Of a stretch of 64,000 bases of DNA, positions 34,641-46,720 are shown piece by piece (position 1 is the first letter of the stretch; each line of letters begins with the position of its first letter). Made by a program: the position numbers and the translations under genes. Source of the stretch: Erythroxylum novogranatense. Its lineage: Eukaryota > Streptophyta > Magnoliopsida > Malpighiales > Erythroxylaceae. The notes beneath the pieces were generated by a model. The model was not told the DNA's origin, made no database searches, and saw only the letters and a program-made list of their open reading frames with translations. The stretch covers positions 85,176,964 to 85,240,963 of the forward strand of contig CM057228.1 of assembly GCA_029891385.1 (NCBI GenBank), written 5' to 3'.

Positions 34641-37600
34641 TCTAAAGAGGTGTATAGCTAACAGTGCGTGTCGAGTGCACTGCAAAATTTACTGACTATG
34701 TATACTAAAAACTTGTAGTTATGGTGAGCCAGGATAGTATCCACAGAGAATATTCAGTTGATTTTTGCAATGAAAATAATTAATGTAAAGGGAATAAATT
34801 TGGGTGGGGGTTAGGAGGGGTTTAAGGTTGATGCAATCAAGAAAACAAAATAAAATTAAACTATATAAAAGTAAATCGAATTAAATAACAAAAAGTGATA
34901 AAATTGATGAATAATTTGAAATTCGATTTTTCGGTTTAATCTCAGTCTACACACAATTTCACATACGTCATTGCATTATCGTCTTCCCATGTCTCTTTAG
35001 ACTATTGATCGTGAATTAATAATAAGCTTTGTTAATCCCAAATTTTCCTTAGGTCGTAGTTAATCAAGAAGAGTTCGTTAATTAACTCTAACTATCAGAT
35101 AACCTAGAATAAGTTCTCTAGGTTTAATTAGATAGCTGCCTTACGAGTGAAAAAAAACAGACCAATCTAAGTAATAATCACATAAACTCGGATTATTTAA
35201 TCTAGGTTACGTTATCCCTAATGATATTATAACATTAGTTGCCACAAATAAATTCAAACACAACTATTACCTATCATATTCAAAGTTCTAGCAATGGATT
35301 CTTATGAAAAACAATCCAATAGAGCATCAAGATTATTCTTACACAATACCCAATTAATAAACAAAAGATAACGTAAACAATTCCAAAAGAGGGAAAAACA
35401 CGATACACAAAGACGATATGCTTAAATACTCTCCTTGGTGTCGACTTCACCTCCGAACTAGAACTGGGAAGGTTAGTCCTCTATCGTCTTTATTAATCTC
35501 CAAGAAAGAGTCATGAATCACCTCTAGAGATGTCAAAAACAGAAGAAGAAATGAAGAAAACTACATCTATCCCAATCCCCTTTTCCACTATCACAAAACA
35601 ATGCTTTTATAGTAAAAAAACTAGTTTATAGGAGGGACACGTGGCAAGTTCACGGGCGTGACTTGGTGTGTCATGCCCGTGAGTATGAGTCAAGGGCATG
35701 ACAAGGAGTTTCATGTGTCTCACAGCTGTAACTATTTTGTCATGGTTGTGAGACACATCCTATAGCCATGATCTTGCATATCTTCATTCCTTTCACTATT
35801 TTCTTATCTTCTCTTCATTCTAACCCTTCTCCTTCTTGCTCCATGAAGCTAAATGAGTGTGAATCTTAAGAAAATGGCTCAATAAGTATGCTTTCAGCTC
35901 ACTTTAGCTATTATACATCCAAATTGTACCTAAAATCAAATATGAACTAAAGAGAGTATCTTAAGCATTTTAAAGTGTTAATCACTAAGTGTTAATCACT
36001 AAGTGTCAAGGATTAAATGTATCAATAGTTAAGCACATATCAAGTTCTCCACATTTAGCTTTTGACTGTTCTAAAACAAATCATCAAAACCAAAGTCACA
36101 AACTAAAACACTTACTCATTTTCCATATTTTTCAAGAAGAGATAGTCATAAGCAAAGAGAAATAACTTCCAAAACCACAGTAAGAACTCAACATTCAATG
36201 CTTCTACTTATGCTTAATCAACATTCATCACCTTTAGAAATTGAACAATCTAGAGGTATAATTGGATAAAATGTGTTTAAATAAGATAGATCCATAGGTA
36301 CACTCAAATACCATTCATGATTATAACATTCTACAACTTTGCATATCATTTCATTTCTCCACCACTAAGAGACACATGCATAATCATGAATCAAAGGAAT
36401 TTTCTAAGATTGTAATGTGGGAAAAGGTATTGTGAGATGTATTCAGGTAATATAGCATAAAATCCATCAAGTTAGCGAAGCAAAAGTAACACCCAATAAA
36501 ACATCAAGCGCACATGCTATCATTCATTCAAAATTGGGTACTATCAGCTATAATGAATGCAACAATTATATTTCACAGCTCAAATTCAAGCTCTCACACC
36601 ATAAACCACTTGAAGCATAACCAATTAGAAGGAATCACTAATAAAAATCATTGACAATAATACATTTAAACTATAAGGAGTGATCCTTTCAAAATAACAT
36701 CTACGTCATTTACAACATACTCAATTTACCTATTCAATACAACTTTAGGACGAGAAAACAAATGGATAACTTTTCAACACAAATGTATTTCGTCCTTGAT
36801 ACTTTTATTCGAATATTGTTTTTATTTTCTCTTTTTCTCTCTCTTTTGTTGTAATAAAAATTGAAAGAAGCTACATCGACATGAGAATTTCATTGATAAA
36901 ATGTAAAATGGCATCCCAATAATAACACACATCCCACACATATACACACCCCTACTTATATTTTTTGTACATCCCCAGTTATCAATAATTAATAAATGCT
37001 TCATTAGTTTTAAGGCTTATATATGACATTTGGTTCAATTTAAAGCATGTAATGTGGTTAATATAAAAAGAAAGACTAATAAAGCTCAAAGGGGCTTATC
37101 AAAGGAAAATTCATATCAATGGGTAGGCTAATTGGCTAATGTAGCTTGTGAAAACAAAGAATGCTTAATCATTTTCATGTTAATGCATGTGATAAAAATG
37201 TGATCTTGAACAGAAAATCAAAGCAAAGTCAGGATGTACATTTCATAAAGGTCACACATAAACAAGAGGATAATGAGACAAATGTGGATGTGTCAGTGTA
37301 ATAAGGCTCAAAATCTCACTAACTTTTATCAACTACCAGTTACCAATCTTCTAAAGATAATGCATATTAACCAATCAGAAGAGCAAAAGTAAATAATAAG
37401 TTGCCATGGATTTTTCTAGTCAATTCACTCTATTATCATGACTATATAGTCTTAAAAGCAATAGAAATAGAGAAAAACATTAGTTTGTTTGTTTGATTTT
37501 GAAAATCGTGTGAGAATTCACATAAGCAACAATTAAGCTTGAAAGCATATATAAAAGTTGAGATCCCCATCCCCACATTTAAAATTTACATTGTCCTCAA

Positions 37601-37819
37601 TGCAACATCAAATGCAAGAAATTGAGCATTTAACAAAAATAGAAAATGCGAGAATGTAAATAAAAAGAAATAAACTTCCCCTGGGTTGTCTCCCAAGTAA
37701 TGCCTTTGTTTATTGTCGTTGGCTCGATTCCATGTTGCCCGCATCAAGTGACACCATTCACATCTTCTAGCGTCAACACTTTCATATCCTTCATTTGGAA
37801 GCCTTCTTAATACAACTTT
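34641..37819. other. AT-rich non-coding stretch, probably old retrotransposon debris
   Basis: No coding frame is recognised. The stretch near 37678-37740 (CTGGGTTGTCTCCCAAGTAA, then GTCGTTGGCTCGATTCC) resembles words common in decayed plant gypsy elements, and 35651-35758 holds long inverted repeats like those in LTR islands. No terminal repeats were found. The assignment is weak. Confidence 0.35.
35651..35758. repeat. Inverted-repeat island
   Basis: CACGGGCGTGAC (35651-35662) pairs with GTCATGCCCGTG (35670-35681) with one mismatch. ATGTGTCTCACA (35713-35724) pairs perfectly with TGTGAGACACAT (35747-35758). Confidence 0.8.
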
Positions 37820-38410
37820 TGTAACATCCCATCACCGATGGGAAGGATAAAATAGTAAATTTGGATCGGGTTGTGATTTTGTATATGTATTTCGGCATAC
37901 ATGCATAAAATGGCCTTTGTACACATATGAAAAGTAATTTTTGCAAATGCACAAGATTGTACATGCACTCGTGACAATTCCCGGCTTTTGTGTCTTTGTG
38001 AAAAATGTGAATTTGTGTGTTTGAAAAATAGAATTGGAGTGATTTATGTGTATTCTGCATAAAATTGCAAAGTGGGTACCGATGAGCTTTCCGGTACTGA
38101 AAATGACTGTCCAATTGATATTCCAATTAAAGACATGATTTAGGAATTTTGTTTTAGTATGTGTCGTTGAAATTAGTAAGATTTATGAAAATCAAAGAGA
38201 ATGAATTGATTGACTTGGAAATTGATAGGCAGGAAAGTAAGTAATTCTGAAAGAATTAAATTTCAATTCAGCCCCTAAGAATTTGAATTTCTGAATTGAA
38301 GTAATGAAGTTATCAGATTTTGTATAAGGGCAATTTGGGCAAGATACTTAAGATTATAAGGCTTAAGGTTAAAGGAAGGGGCAAAATGGACATTTCATAA
38401 TTAGTAAGGG

Positions 38411-38418
38411 TATAAAAA
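38411..38418 (+). promoter_or_regulatory. TATA box of LTR C
   Basis: TATAAAAA followed by a leader with GAAGAAGAAGAAGAG, in the same relative place as in LTR A. Confidence 0.5.
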
Positions 38419-38811
38419 GGGAAATTAGGGTTTGTGAATGGGAAAAAGGAGGAGGAACCGTGGAAGAAGAAGAAGAAGAGAAGAAGAGAATGGTTTTTGC
38501 GGAAATCACGAAGAGTTTAAGGATTTTGAAAGCCAAATCAAGTAAGCTTAAGCCTATTTCCTCTTGATTAGTTAAATGTTTCATGTGTTAAGTGTTAAAA
38601 GTGATAGAATGGGTTATGTATATGTTGGTTTAGGGTTTCCGATCATGGGATGAATCTTAATGCTTTGTGAATGAATGATATTGGTTTAAAATGAGTTGAA
38701 AATGAAGTATAAGTGATGCTTAAGTGTTTAGATGAATTATGTTTTGAAAAATGGGAGAAATTGGATTGAAATTGTTGAGAAATCAAGTTTCGGGAGGCTT
38801 ATGGGCCGCGG

Positions 38812-38952
38812 CACACGAAGGCGTGCACGTCGCGACATAGGCGAGAGTGCACACCGGGATGCACACTTGTGCCCTCGCCGCGGCGAGCTCAACCTTCGCT
38901 GCAGCGAGCTCAACCTTCGCCGCAACGAGCCTTCTCACGCCGCGGCGAGCTA
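38812..38952 (+). repeat. GC-rich CGCCGCGGCGAG island in LTR C
   Basis: Repeats of CGCCGCGGCGAGC and CTTCGCYGCARCGAGC words, downstream of the donor-like site and upstream of the shared ACTAGAGACAAG flank. Same slot as in A and B, different word. Confidence 0.8.
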
Positions 38953-39746
38953 CTGTTCCTGGACAAGTTATGTTTTGGTTTTTAAACCATCAAATGAGAT
39001 AATTTCGGATTTGTTATGAACTAGAGACAAGGGTCTGTACGTTTATGAAAAAGGGAAGTGTTAAATCAGTCTTTTAAAGTTCTCAATTTTTGATGGAAGT
39101 GTAGTGTAAAACGTGGTTTCGACCAAAGGATAGTCCGTATCTAACTGGAGAATAATTTTCAGATTTTTCTAAAACAAATTGAATATTTTTAGTGTCTATT
39201 GAGTTCTGATATTGAGAAAAGTCAGTGATGGGAAAATTGTTGGGATGTGCCGGGAATGTCACGAAAGTGCATAGTATATGTCTTTAAAATTGCTACATGT
39301 ACATTATTTCTGAATTGGACGATGTGTAAAATAAATGTGTTTTGACTTGTGATAGAGGCACATTTGGAACGTCGGCCCACCGACGTTGTCGGGACTTCCA
39401 GACGTTAGCGCGGAAGTCAGGTGAGTGACCGAGACGGTTCTCCAATTATTAAGTGTTATAATTCAGTGATTTTAATTCTCTGGAGTATAATGGTGGGACA
39501 GTGTTGATTGTGAACTCGAGTATTGGAGTGATATGATATAGAAGTGTTATGGGTATGTGAAATTGTGATTGTGTTTTAATGTGTCAAATTGTGAATAAAT
39601 TATCCGATTGTGATAGTTTAGAAATGATTGTGATATAGGAATACGTGAATAAAGTGATTGAATTGTGGCATAAATGAATACGTGAATAAAGTGATTAAAT
39701 TGTGGCACATGCCGTTCATAAATGAATGCAAAATCAGTTAATAACA

Positions 39747-40021
39747 GTTGTGACCGGAGCAGCCACTGATCAGAACTTTTAGCTCAACGTTATATTTGGG
39801 CCTCGAGCCCCACAGTGATTCAGAGCCAATGGCTCAATGATTAATGAGCCCTTAATGGGACAGTTTCAGAGCCTATGGCTCAACGATTAATGAGCTCTTA
39901 ATGGGACAGTTTTAGAGCCTATGGCTCAACGATTAATGAGCCCTTAATGGGACAGTTTCAGAGTCTATGACTCAATGATTAATGTGCCCTTATAGGGACA
40001 GTTCAGGCGCTCGGTCACAAC
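39747..40021 (+). other. Multi-hairpin domain in LTR C
   Basis: Bounded by GTTGTGACCG (39747-39756) and CGGTCACAAC (40012-40021), a perfect inverted repeat identical to that in A. Inside is a tandem array of about 46 bp per unit. Each unit has GAGCC-TAT-GGCTC (39869-39881, 39915-39927) followed by CAACG, then TTAATGAGC and CCCTTAATGGGACAG. The last unit reads GAGTC-TAT-GACTC (39961-39973): both arms changed together, so pairing is kept. Confidence 0.78.
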
Positions 40022-40273
40022 ACTGTAATAAATTGAAAAAGTGTTACATGCTGCATTTGTTTTGGTATATTTGATTGAATGAAAGGCAAAATGCCATATA
40101 CTGTTGTGATAACAATCATGGGGTATTTATAACTGTGAAATTATGACAAATTGTAATGTGTCTGATTGCGGCTTGAAATATAATGGCTGTTGACTAGAGT
40201 TGCCACCGATCAAAGCTTTGAGCTCATAAGTGATTCAGAGCCTCAGGCTCAATGTATAATGAGTCCTATATCC

Positions 40274-42413
40274 TGTAGGAAAATCCCGGGGTGTCCATCA
40301 CATGGACACAGTGTGGAAAACAAAACTTTTTTGTTCCGGGAAGTTCCCGAAAGCCAGGATCCATGTGTAAGTATAAATAGTTAAACCATAACGACCAAAG
40401 GAGACCGTCTCTAACAGTATCCATGCAGAGGTCAGAAACCTAACCGGGACAAACCATTTGACCCGGGAATAGCTAGACTAAGGAAAAGACTGCTAGATCT
40501 TACCTTAGCCTTAGAGAGTAAGTGATCAAGCCTTGAGGAAGCACCTTGGAGATGAGAGAGAATTGAGAGAAGCCTTGAAAAATCAAAATTTTCTATCAAA
40601 CTTCAATGAAGTATTCGGCCATCACCATGAACCAACGAGCTTCTCCTCTTTTCTTAACACTTAAGGCTTACTTGAATGGCTTTTTAACTCCTTAAAAAGC
40701 CAATTAATAACAGCTAAGGGTCTCCCACGTGGGAGACTATTAGACCATTAAAAGTAAGTTAAAGATAACTTTGACCAAGTCAAAGTTCTCTCTTATCTCC
40801 TTTTAGGCACATCCACCGAACATGCTACTTATTCTTAAGCTTTTAACTTGTCTCTTTAACTAATTAAAGGGACAATTAAAGCTTGAATGGGAGAGAGCCA
40901 CGTTAGTGGCTTAGGAAATAATAAACAATTAAGTTAAATGATAAAGTTTGACTTTTCAAACTTTATCTTCTCCCATGATCAAATGACATGTGTCCACTCA
41001 TATATTAATTAATTAATCTTATTAATTAAGTGATATATGGGGTTCTTCAAGCGGTCCATCAAACTGGGTTGGTCCTACCTACTCATCAAGGCCCCGATGC
41101 ATCAAAAATTGGCGGAAACCCTTTTCAGCAATGTCGATGTCCCGATCACATCGGGACATATCCCAATGTCATCAGGATCAATTTAATCCTATTGCTCTCC
41201 AGATATTGGATCACTATCCAAAACTATTTTACAGATTTCCGAGTCACTCTTATGCGTGTGACCCATTAGGTTCCCGGTTATGTTGGCCACTTAGATTAAC
41301 ACTTAATCTAAGCAAGTCATGAGCGGGGTCTAGCAACACATCATGACCCCCAATTGACCGGAAAGTAATTGGTTTGACTAATGAACCCGAGCTCATTAGG
41401 AACCAGATTACGAACCTTTCCATAGACAATTACCGTGCAATTCGTCCTTTCACCATCCTATACCCCACTTGGTTATGAGTATGGTCCATGTGTCAACTCT
41501 CACTAGACTTTATCTAGCCCAAGTGAAATCGGGTCTCGTCTTAGGACTCATTACTCTATATGTCCATGAAGACAGTCTTCATGACATGTTCACTCCGGCG
41601 CCAGAGATTTCCAAGTAATGATCCAGACAAGAGGCCATGGGTATCTCTTCTGCTATTCCAGAAGTGGTGAATCCTTTATTGGCTACTCAATTACCTTCGA
41701 ATACCTCAAACTGTACTCAAGCACCACCCTATGAGCGACCTCTGGAAGGCAACAAGGAATGGAGTCAAAACACAGAATCAGTATCCAAGATATCCTTGAG
41801 TACCTCAAGTCTAAGGATACTTGCACCATTGCTATGATGAGATTATCACTGACATTATAATAGAATACCCATGTGATGATCTCATGGCAGGTCATCCAAT
41901 GTACTTACTACCACTAGTAAGCATCCACATGTCAAATCTAAATATCTCAATATTTACAGTTTCTGAGATCCACTACTAGATCCAATCAAGGAATATGACA
42001 TGTGCTAGTCTATCCAGATTAACAATGTCGGTCTCGTTAATCCTATGACTAGGATAATTTAGATATCTTGACATAATTGCACATGATAGGAATCTCAGTA
42101 GTATGATCACATCATAATTTCCTTCATGCTATGTCATATATCATGGACTTCATTAATTTGATTAAAGATCAACATCAATTCATAACAAAATGAATATCAA
42201 ATAAATGAAATATGCCTTGCTTTATTTATTCATAAAGTCCATATATGACTATGAACAAAATGCGCTTAAAGGGATTGCCTTTAGGGCACTACTCTAACAA
42301 TCTAACGGTAATGGACATCCATAAGTCGACTTACACTGGTGAACAAGGCGACTTATCAGTACCGAGCAAGCATAAGTCGACTTACAGATGGTACAAGTCG
42401 ACTTACACCTACA
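40274..42413 (-). repeat. LTR of copia E (3' LTR of the element)
   Basis: On the plus strand it runs TGTAGGAAAATCCCGG to CTTACACCTACA. The inner edge is preceded on the minus strand by a purine-rich AGTGGGAGATT (42414-42426), a fair polypurine tract. Three AAGTCGACTT palindromes lie near the inner edge (42323, 42374, 42395). Confidence 0.92.
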
Positions 42414-42428
42414 AATCTCCCACTTGAC

Positions 42429-42833
42429 CTAAAGCCAATCGCCTTGGTATCTAATACCATAAGCGAGTACATGAGAATCAAAATTCTTCTGTGACAATGG
42501 CTTTGTCAACGGATCAGCAATGTTCTGCTCTGTGGGAATTCTCTCTATCAGGACATCACCCCGAGCAATGATCTCCCGAATCAGATGGTATCGGCGGAGT
42601 ACGTGTTTGGATCGTTGATGAGACCTTGGTTCTTTCGCCTGCGCAATAGCTCCATTGTTGTCACAATACAACTGTATGGGCCCATCACAGCTGGGAACTA
42701 CACTAAGTTCAAGAATGAACTTCGATCCAAACCGCCTTTCACGCATCCGATGCCGCAATGTACTCGCCTCGATCGTTGAATCAACGGTCTTCTTTTGCTT
42801 GGAACTCTTCCAACTGCTCGCTCCGCCATTCAA
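42429..42833 (-). pseudogene. RNase H of copia E
   Basis: Minus strand. IQLYCDNNGAIAQAKEPRSH, SKHVLRRYHLIREI, ERIPTEQNIADPLTKPL and the usual end GIRYQGDWL are all visible, so the C-terminal two thirds of the domain are kept. It would remove RNA from the RNA-DNA hybrid. The first part, with its catalytic Asp and Glu, is scrambled between 42834 and 43023, where the frame is lost. Confidence 0.85.
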
Positions 42834-43023
42834 GATGAAAACATAACCTGATTGGGACTCGAGTCGCCCTTATCGATTGAAAATGGCATCAGATGCCCGC
42901 CACTTGAGATTTCCATCTCCATATATCAAGAAAACATCCTTAGTTCTTCGCAAGTACTTTAGATATTCTTGATACCATCCAAAGGACCTTCAGGGATCCG
43001 ATTGGTATCTCCTTTCGTAACAC

Positions 43024-44028
43024 TTAGAGCATATGATACATTGGGCCTCGTACATAGCATTGCATACATGATAGATCCCTCGCAGATGCATACGGGATCA
43101 TATTCATGCGCATCCTTTCATCCTGTGTCTTAGGACACATAGACTTCGAGAGCGATATCCCATGAGACATGGGAAGATACCCTCTCTTGGATTGCTCCAT
43201 GCTAAACCTCTTTAGCATCTTATCTATGTACGTTGACTGTGAAAGACCAAGCAACCTCTTCGATCTATCTCTATAGATCTTTATCCTATGGATATAAGTT
43301 GCTTCTCCAAGGTCTTTCATGGCAAATTGTTTGGACAACCAAATTTTTACTGATTGCAGCATTGAGACATCGTTTCCTAGTAACAATATGTCATCTACAT
43401 ATAATACAAGGAATACGATTGCAGTTCCATTAACCTTCTTATACACACAATGTTCATCCGGATTTTGTGAGAAACCAAACTCTTTGATTGTCTCATCAAA
43501 ACGGATATTCCAACTCCTGGATGCTTGCTTTAATCCATAAATGGATTTCTGAAGCTTGCATACCTTTTCGCCATCAAAGGAGATGAAGCCCTCAGGTTGT
43601 GTCATATACACATCCTCAATCAGATTTCCATTCAGGAAAGCTGTCTTCACATCCATTTGCCATATCTCATAATCATAATGAGCGACAATGGCTAGGAGTA
43701 TCCTAATGGATTTAAGCATTGCTACTGGACTGAAGGTCTCGTCATAGTCAACTCCTTGTCTTTGACGAAAGCCTTTAGCCACAAGCCTTGCTTTATAGGT
43801 AATCACATTACCATCCATGTCGGTTTTCTTCTTGAAAACCCATTTGCACCCTATAGGTTTTATCCCTTCAGGTGCATCAACCAAACTCCATACTTGGTTT
43901 TCGTACATGGAATCCATTTCAGATTTCATGGCACGAAGCCATTTTTCAGACTCTGAACTCTTCAGAACCTCTTCATAGGTGGTAGGCTCATCATCCTCTA
44001 TGAGCAATACGTCATCCTGTTTACTCAC
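43024..44028 (-). pseudogene. Reverse transcriptase of copia E
   Basis: 334 aa open on the minus strand. WLRAMKSEMDSMYENQVWSL, GCKWVFKKKTDMDGN, YKARLVAKGFRQRQGVDYDE, IWQMDVKTAFLNGN, EDVYMTQPEGF, LQKSIYGLKQASRSW and the intact catalytic VLYVDDILLLGN appear in the standard order. Copies viral RNA into DNA. The frame degenerates after MNMIPYASA, where the usual link to RNase H (GSLMYAMLCTRPD-like) is shifted. Upstream it ends at SKQDDVLLIEDDEPTTYEEV, a typical linker after integrase. Confidence 0.92.
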
Positions 44029-44386
44029 GAGAAATTCATATCTCTCGGGAACAGAGCGTATCCTACTTGACCTACGAATTACGTGTGTAGTAGAAGGTTG
44101 AACTGTTACCTCATCTCATATGAGTTACAGTTTGAGTTCGTGCAGCTGATTGATCTGCGTCGTCGAGCATCTTGAACTTCTTCAAGTTCAATTTTGCTCC
44201 CACTTTCTTCTTGTAAAAGAAACTCTTTCTCTAAAGACAGCATGCATCAAACAAACACCTTTTGTTCCTCGAAGGTAGAATTGATATCCTCTTGTTTCTT
44301 TAGGATATCCTACTAAGACACTGTCGCCGACTTTACTTCAAGCTTATCTCGACTTTGTCCGCTTCATAAGGTGGCAACCCCAAACT

Positions 44387-45057
44387 TTAAATAAGAAAGA
44401 TAAGGTTTCTTGTTAGTCCACATCTCATATGGAGTAACATCAACTGTCTTTGATGGAACTCGCTTAACAAGTAAATAGTCATCTCAAGCGCATACCTCCA
44501 AAAGGATTTTGGTAGCTGTGCAAAGCCCATCATAGATCGAACCATGTCCCAGAAGGTTCGATTTCTCCTTCTCGCCACACCATTGTCTTTGTGGTGTGTA
44601 AGGTGGAGTCCATCGAGATAAAATCCCATTATCTCGAGATAATCCAAAACTCTTGGTCTAAGTATTCGCCACCACGATCGATCGTAATGTCTTAATACTT
44701 TTCCCAAGTTGTTTTTCTACTTCATTTCAATTGTTTGAACTTTTCAAACGCTTTAGATTTGTATCTCATCGATACAAGTACCCATATCGAGAATAATCAT
44801 CGATAAAGGTAATGAAGTAACGATCACCACTTCGCATGGATGGACATCGGACCACATACATCCGAATGTATTAGGTCTAATAATCCAATATTGCTCACCC
44901 TTTCCTTAAAGGTAACTTAGTCATCTTGCCTAACAAACAAGATTCACATGTGTCATATGATTCATAATCAAATGACCCTAAACATCCACTTTTATGGAGC
45001 TTAGCGATGCGTCTCTCGATTATGTGGCCAAGCGACAATGCCATAAGTAAGTTGATT
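44387..45057 (-). pseudogene. Integrase of copia E
   Basis: 44707-44387 on the minus strand keeps the end of the catalytic core (HHKDNGVARRRNRTFWDMVR, SMMGFAQLPKSFWRYALE). The Glu of the Asp-Asp-Glu set lies where RRRNRT is preceded by GVA; in related elements this reads GVSERRNRT, so the catalytic Glu appears to be lost. The start of the core (44708-45057) is present only as broken pieces. 44029-44386 is a decayed linker. Confidence 0.75.
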
Positions 45058-45273
45058 TTAAATTATCTCTTTATGTCTTTTCTTGTCATTGACATTCAAA
45101 ATTGGATGTGACATATCTAATATGTAAATTCCATTGCATAATGTACCAAGACCATAGAGCATTCCATTTAAACTAATAGAACAACCATTGCTCCCAAAAG
45201 TTACATGGAAACCAACTCTATTTAAACAAGAAATGCATAATATGTTCTTTGTTAAAACCGTACAAAATAACAA
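45058..45273 (-). pseudogene. GAG-pre-integrase segment of copia E
   Basis: Minus strand. CLNRVGFHVTFGSNGCSISL, GMLYGLGTLCNGIYILDM and the short spacer that follows fit the segment between protease and the integrase zinc finger in TNT1-like copia elements. Stops on both sides. Confidence 0.7.
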
Positions 45274-45420
45274 TCATCTAAATTGAGTACAAGCCCACCG
45301 GGAGTGTCAAAACATAAGTCCTACGGCTAATGCAAAGAACTTTTGCTACATTACCAACACGTAGGTCCATATCTCCTTAATGAGCGCCATCGTCCCCGAG
45401 GCCCCGTGATATCATTACAT

Positions 45421-45798
45421 ATGTGAGCCACAACCGGTATCTAATACCCATATGTTGTGATCGAAAAATGATAACCTCAATGACAAACATATTCAAGAAG
45501 TCGAGGCCTCGATGCCTTCTTCGCTTGTGGACTCAGATAGACTTTTACGGTTTAGCCTCCGGTGGCTGGGTCTTGCCACAATGGAAGCAGTTCCTTTTGG
45601 GGCAAGACCTTTGGTTTTCTTTTGGTCGTTCTTCTTACTTTTCGATCTCTATCGAAACATCAACAAAGTGGATCAGAAGTGGAACATTGCTTGTTCCTCG
45701 ATCCGAGAACAATTCTCGGATCATTCACCAATCAAGAAAATTAAGTCCAATAATTTGTTCGAGTCCATTAGTGAGCGCAAGTTCACACTGGAAGACAT
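45421..45798 (-). pseudogene. Collapsed gag and protease remnant of copia E
   Basis: The gag start codon is at 45798 (MSSSVNLRSLMDSNKLL). The frame reaches only about 30 aa of the usual N-terminus before jumping to the basic linker (RSKSKKNDQKKTKG), a zinc-knuckle start (CFHCGKTQ) near 45560, and the protease motif WVLDTGCGSH (45455-45421). Most of the capsid-forming part, normally about 200 aa, is missing. A frameshift follows the protease motif. The element could not make particles by itself. Confidence 0.7.
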
Positions 45799-46007
45799 CT
45801 TCAAACAACCTAACCATAGAGAGAGAGAAAGACTGTTAGAATATACTTAAATGCAGGATTTAAGTTAAATGCATGATCATAAGGACTTAAATGACATGCA
45901 TACTGCTCCCACTCGTTTCATATAATCCATAACCCTCATTATGAATCCAAGAAACAAAGTGACAAAATGTCCTAGTGGGTCAATATTCGACATTGCTAAG
46001 AATGACC

Positions 46008-46389
46008 TTGGGTTTGCCCAACAAGCCACTTCTTAGGTCAATCGGTAGGTATCAGTCATACCAATTGCATCATCGATAACCGACATTAAGAATGACCTTG
46101 AGGTTAGCTCAACAAGCCACCTTATGTCTCGGGAGGTATCAGACATACCAGTTACATTTTAGACACAACTATCGATCAGTGCTATCAACGGTTGATGTGT
46201 GCACAAACATTGGGTTATCAACACTTGATGCGCGTACATCTGATGTACACTACCCAACTTCGCCTCGCCTATGTTGACCTTGAGGTTAGCTCAACAAATC
46301 AACGCTTAGGAAAATCGACCCATTAATCCGAAAATCTTATTTTCATGGTTCGAACATATTCAGATAGAGTGAGCTTGAGGTTAGCTCAA
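46008..46389 (-). repeat. Leader hairpin repeats of copia E
   Basis: Four copies of a short inverted repeat: TTGGG-TTTG-CCCAA (46008-46021), TTGAG-GTTAG-CTCAA (46098-46112, 46280-46294, 46375-46389), each followed by CAA. The arms of the first differ from the others at paired positions, so pairing is kept. They lie between the primer-binding site and gag. Confidence 0.7.
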
Positions 46390-46589
46390 CAACTCAACCC
46401 TAGAAGAACTCGGTTCTTATCATATTAATGGAAGGCGTTAGTTTTCATATTACGAGGAGGATTTCCAATTCAGGTCTCATCCAAGCTATGGGATTATAGT
46501 CACCATGACTATATGGAGTAATTTAGGCATTGCATCAATCACATTGAATTTATACGAAAATCATCCATCATCCCACCAAGGCATGATAT

Positions 46590-46720
46590 AAGTCGACTTA
46601 TCCAATGCAAGTCGACTTATGTTGTTGGCAAGATGTACAAGTCGCCAGATCAATATACAAGTCGACTTACGCGATTTCAGATATGTAAATCGACTTATCC
46701 AACTGAACAAGTCGCCTTTA
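46590..46720 (-). repeat. AAGTCGACTT palindrome cluster in the leader of E
   Basis: Perfect 10-bp palindromes at 46590, 46609 and 46659, with decayed copies (AAGTCGCC, AAATCGACTT) up to about 46720. The same palindrome sits near one end of both LTRs. Confidence 0.8.

Larger units (their letters stand above)
37820..40273 (+). repeat. 5' LTR of C, first part
   Basis: 2.45 kb up to the copia target site TATCC (40269-40273). Holds the TATA box, GTAAGC-like donor near 38538, GC island, GATAGAGGCAC acceptor-like site near 39354, GTGAGT donor at 39421, hairpin domain 1, and the first half of a second, decayed hairpin domain (from about 40183) that E interrupts. Confidence 0.88.

Noticed and set aside
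39818..40005. CRISPR-like regular repeats
   Set aside because: The repeats are contiguous units in a plant LTR with no unique spacers and no cas genes.
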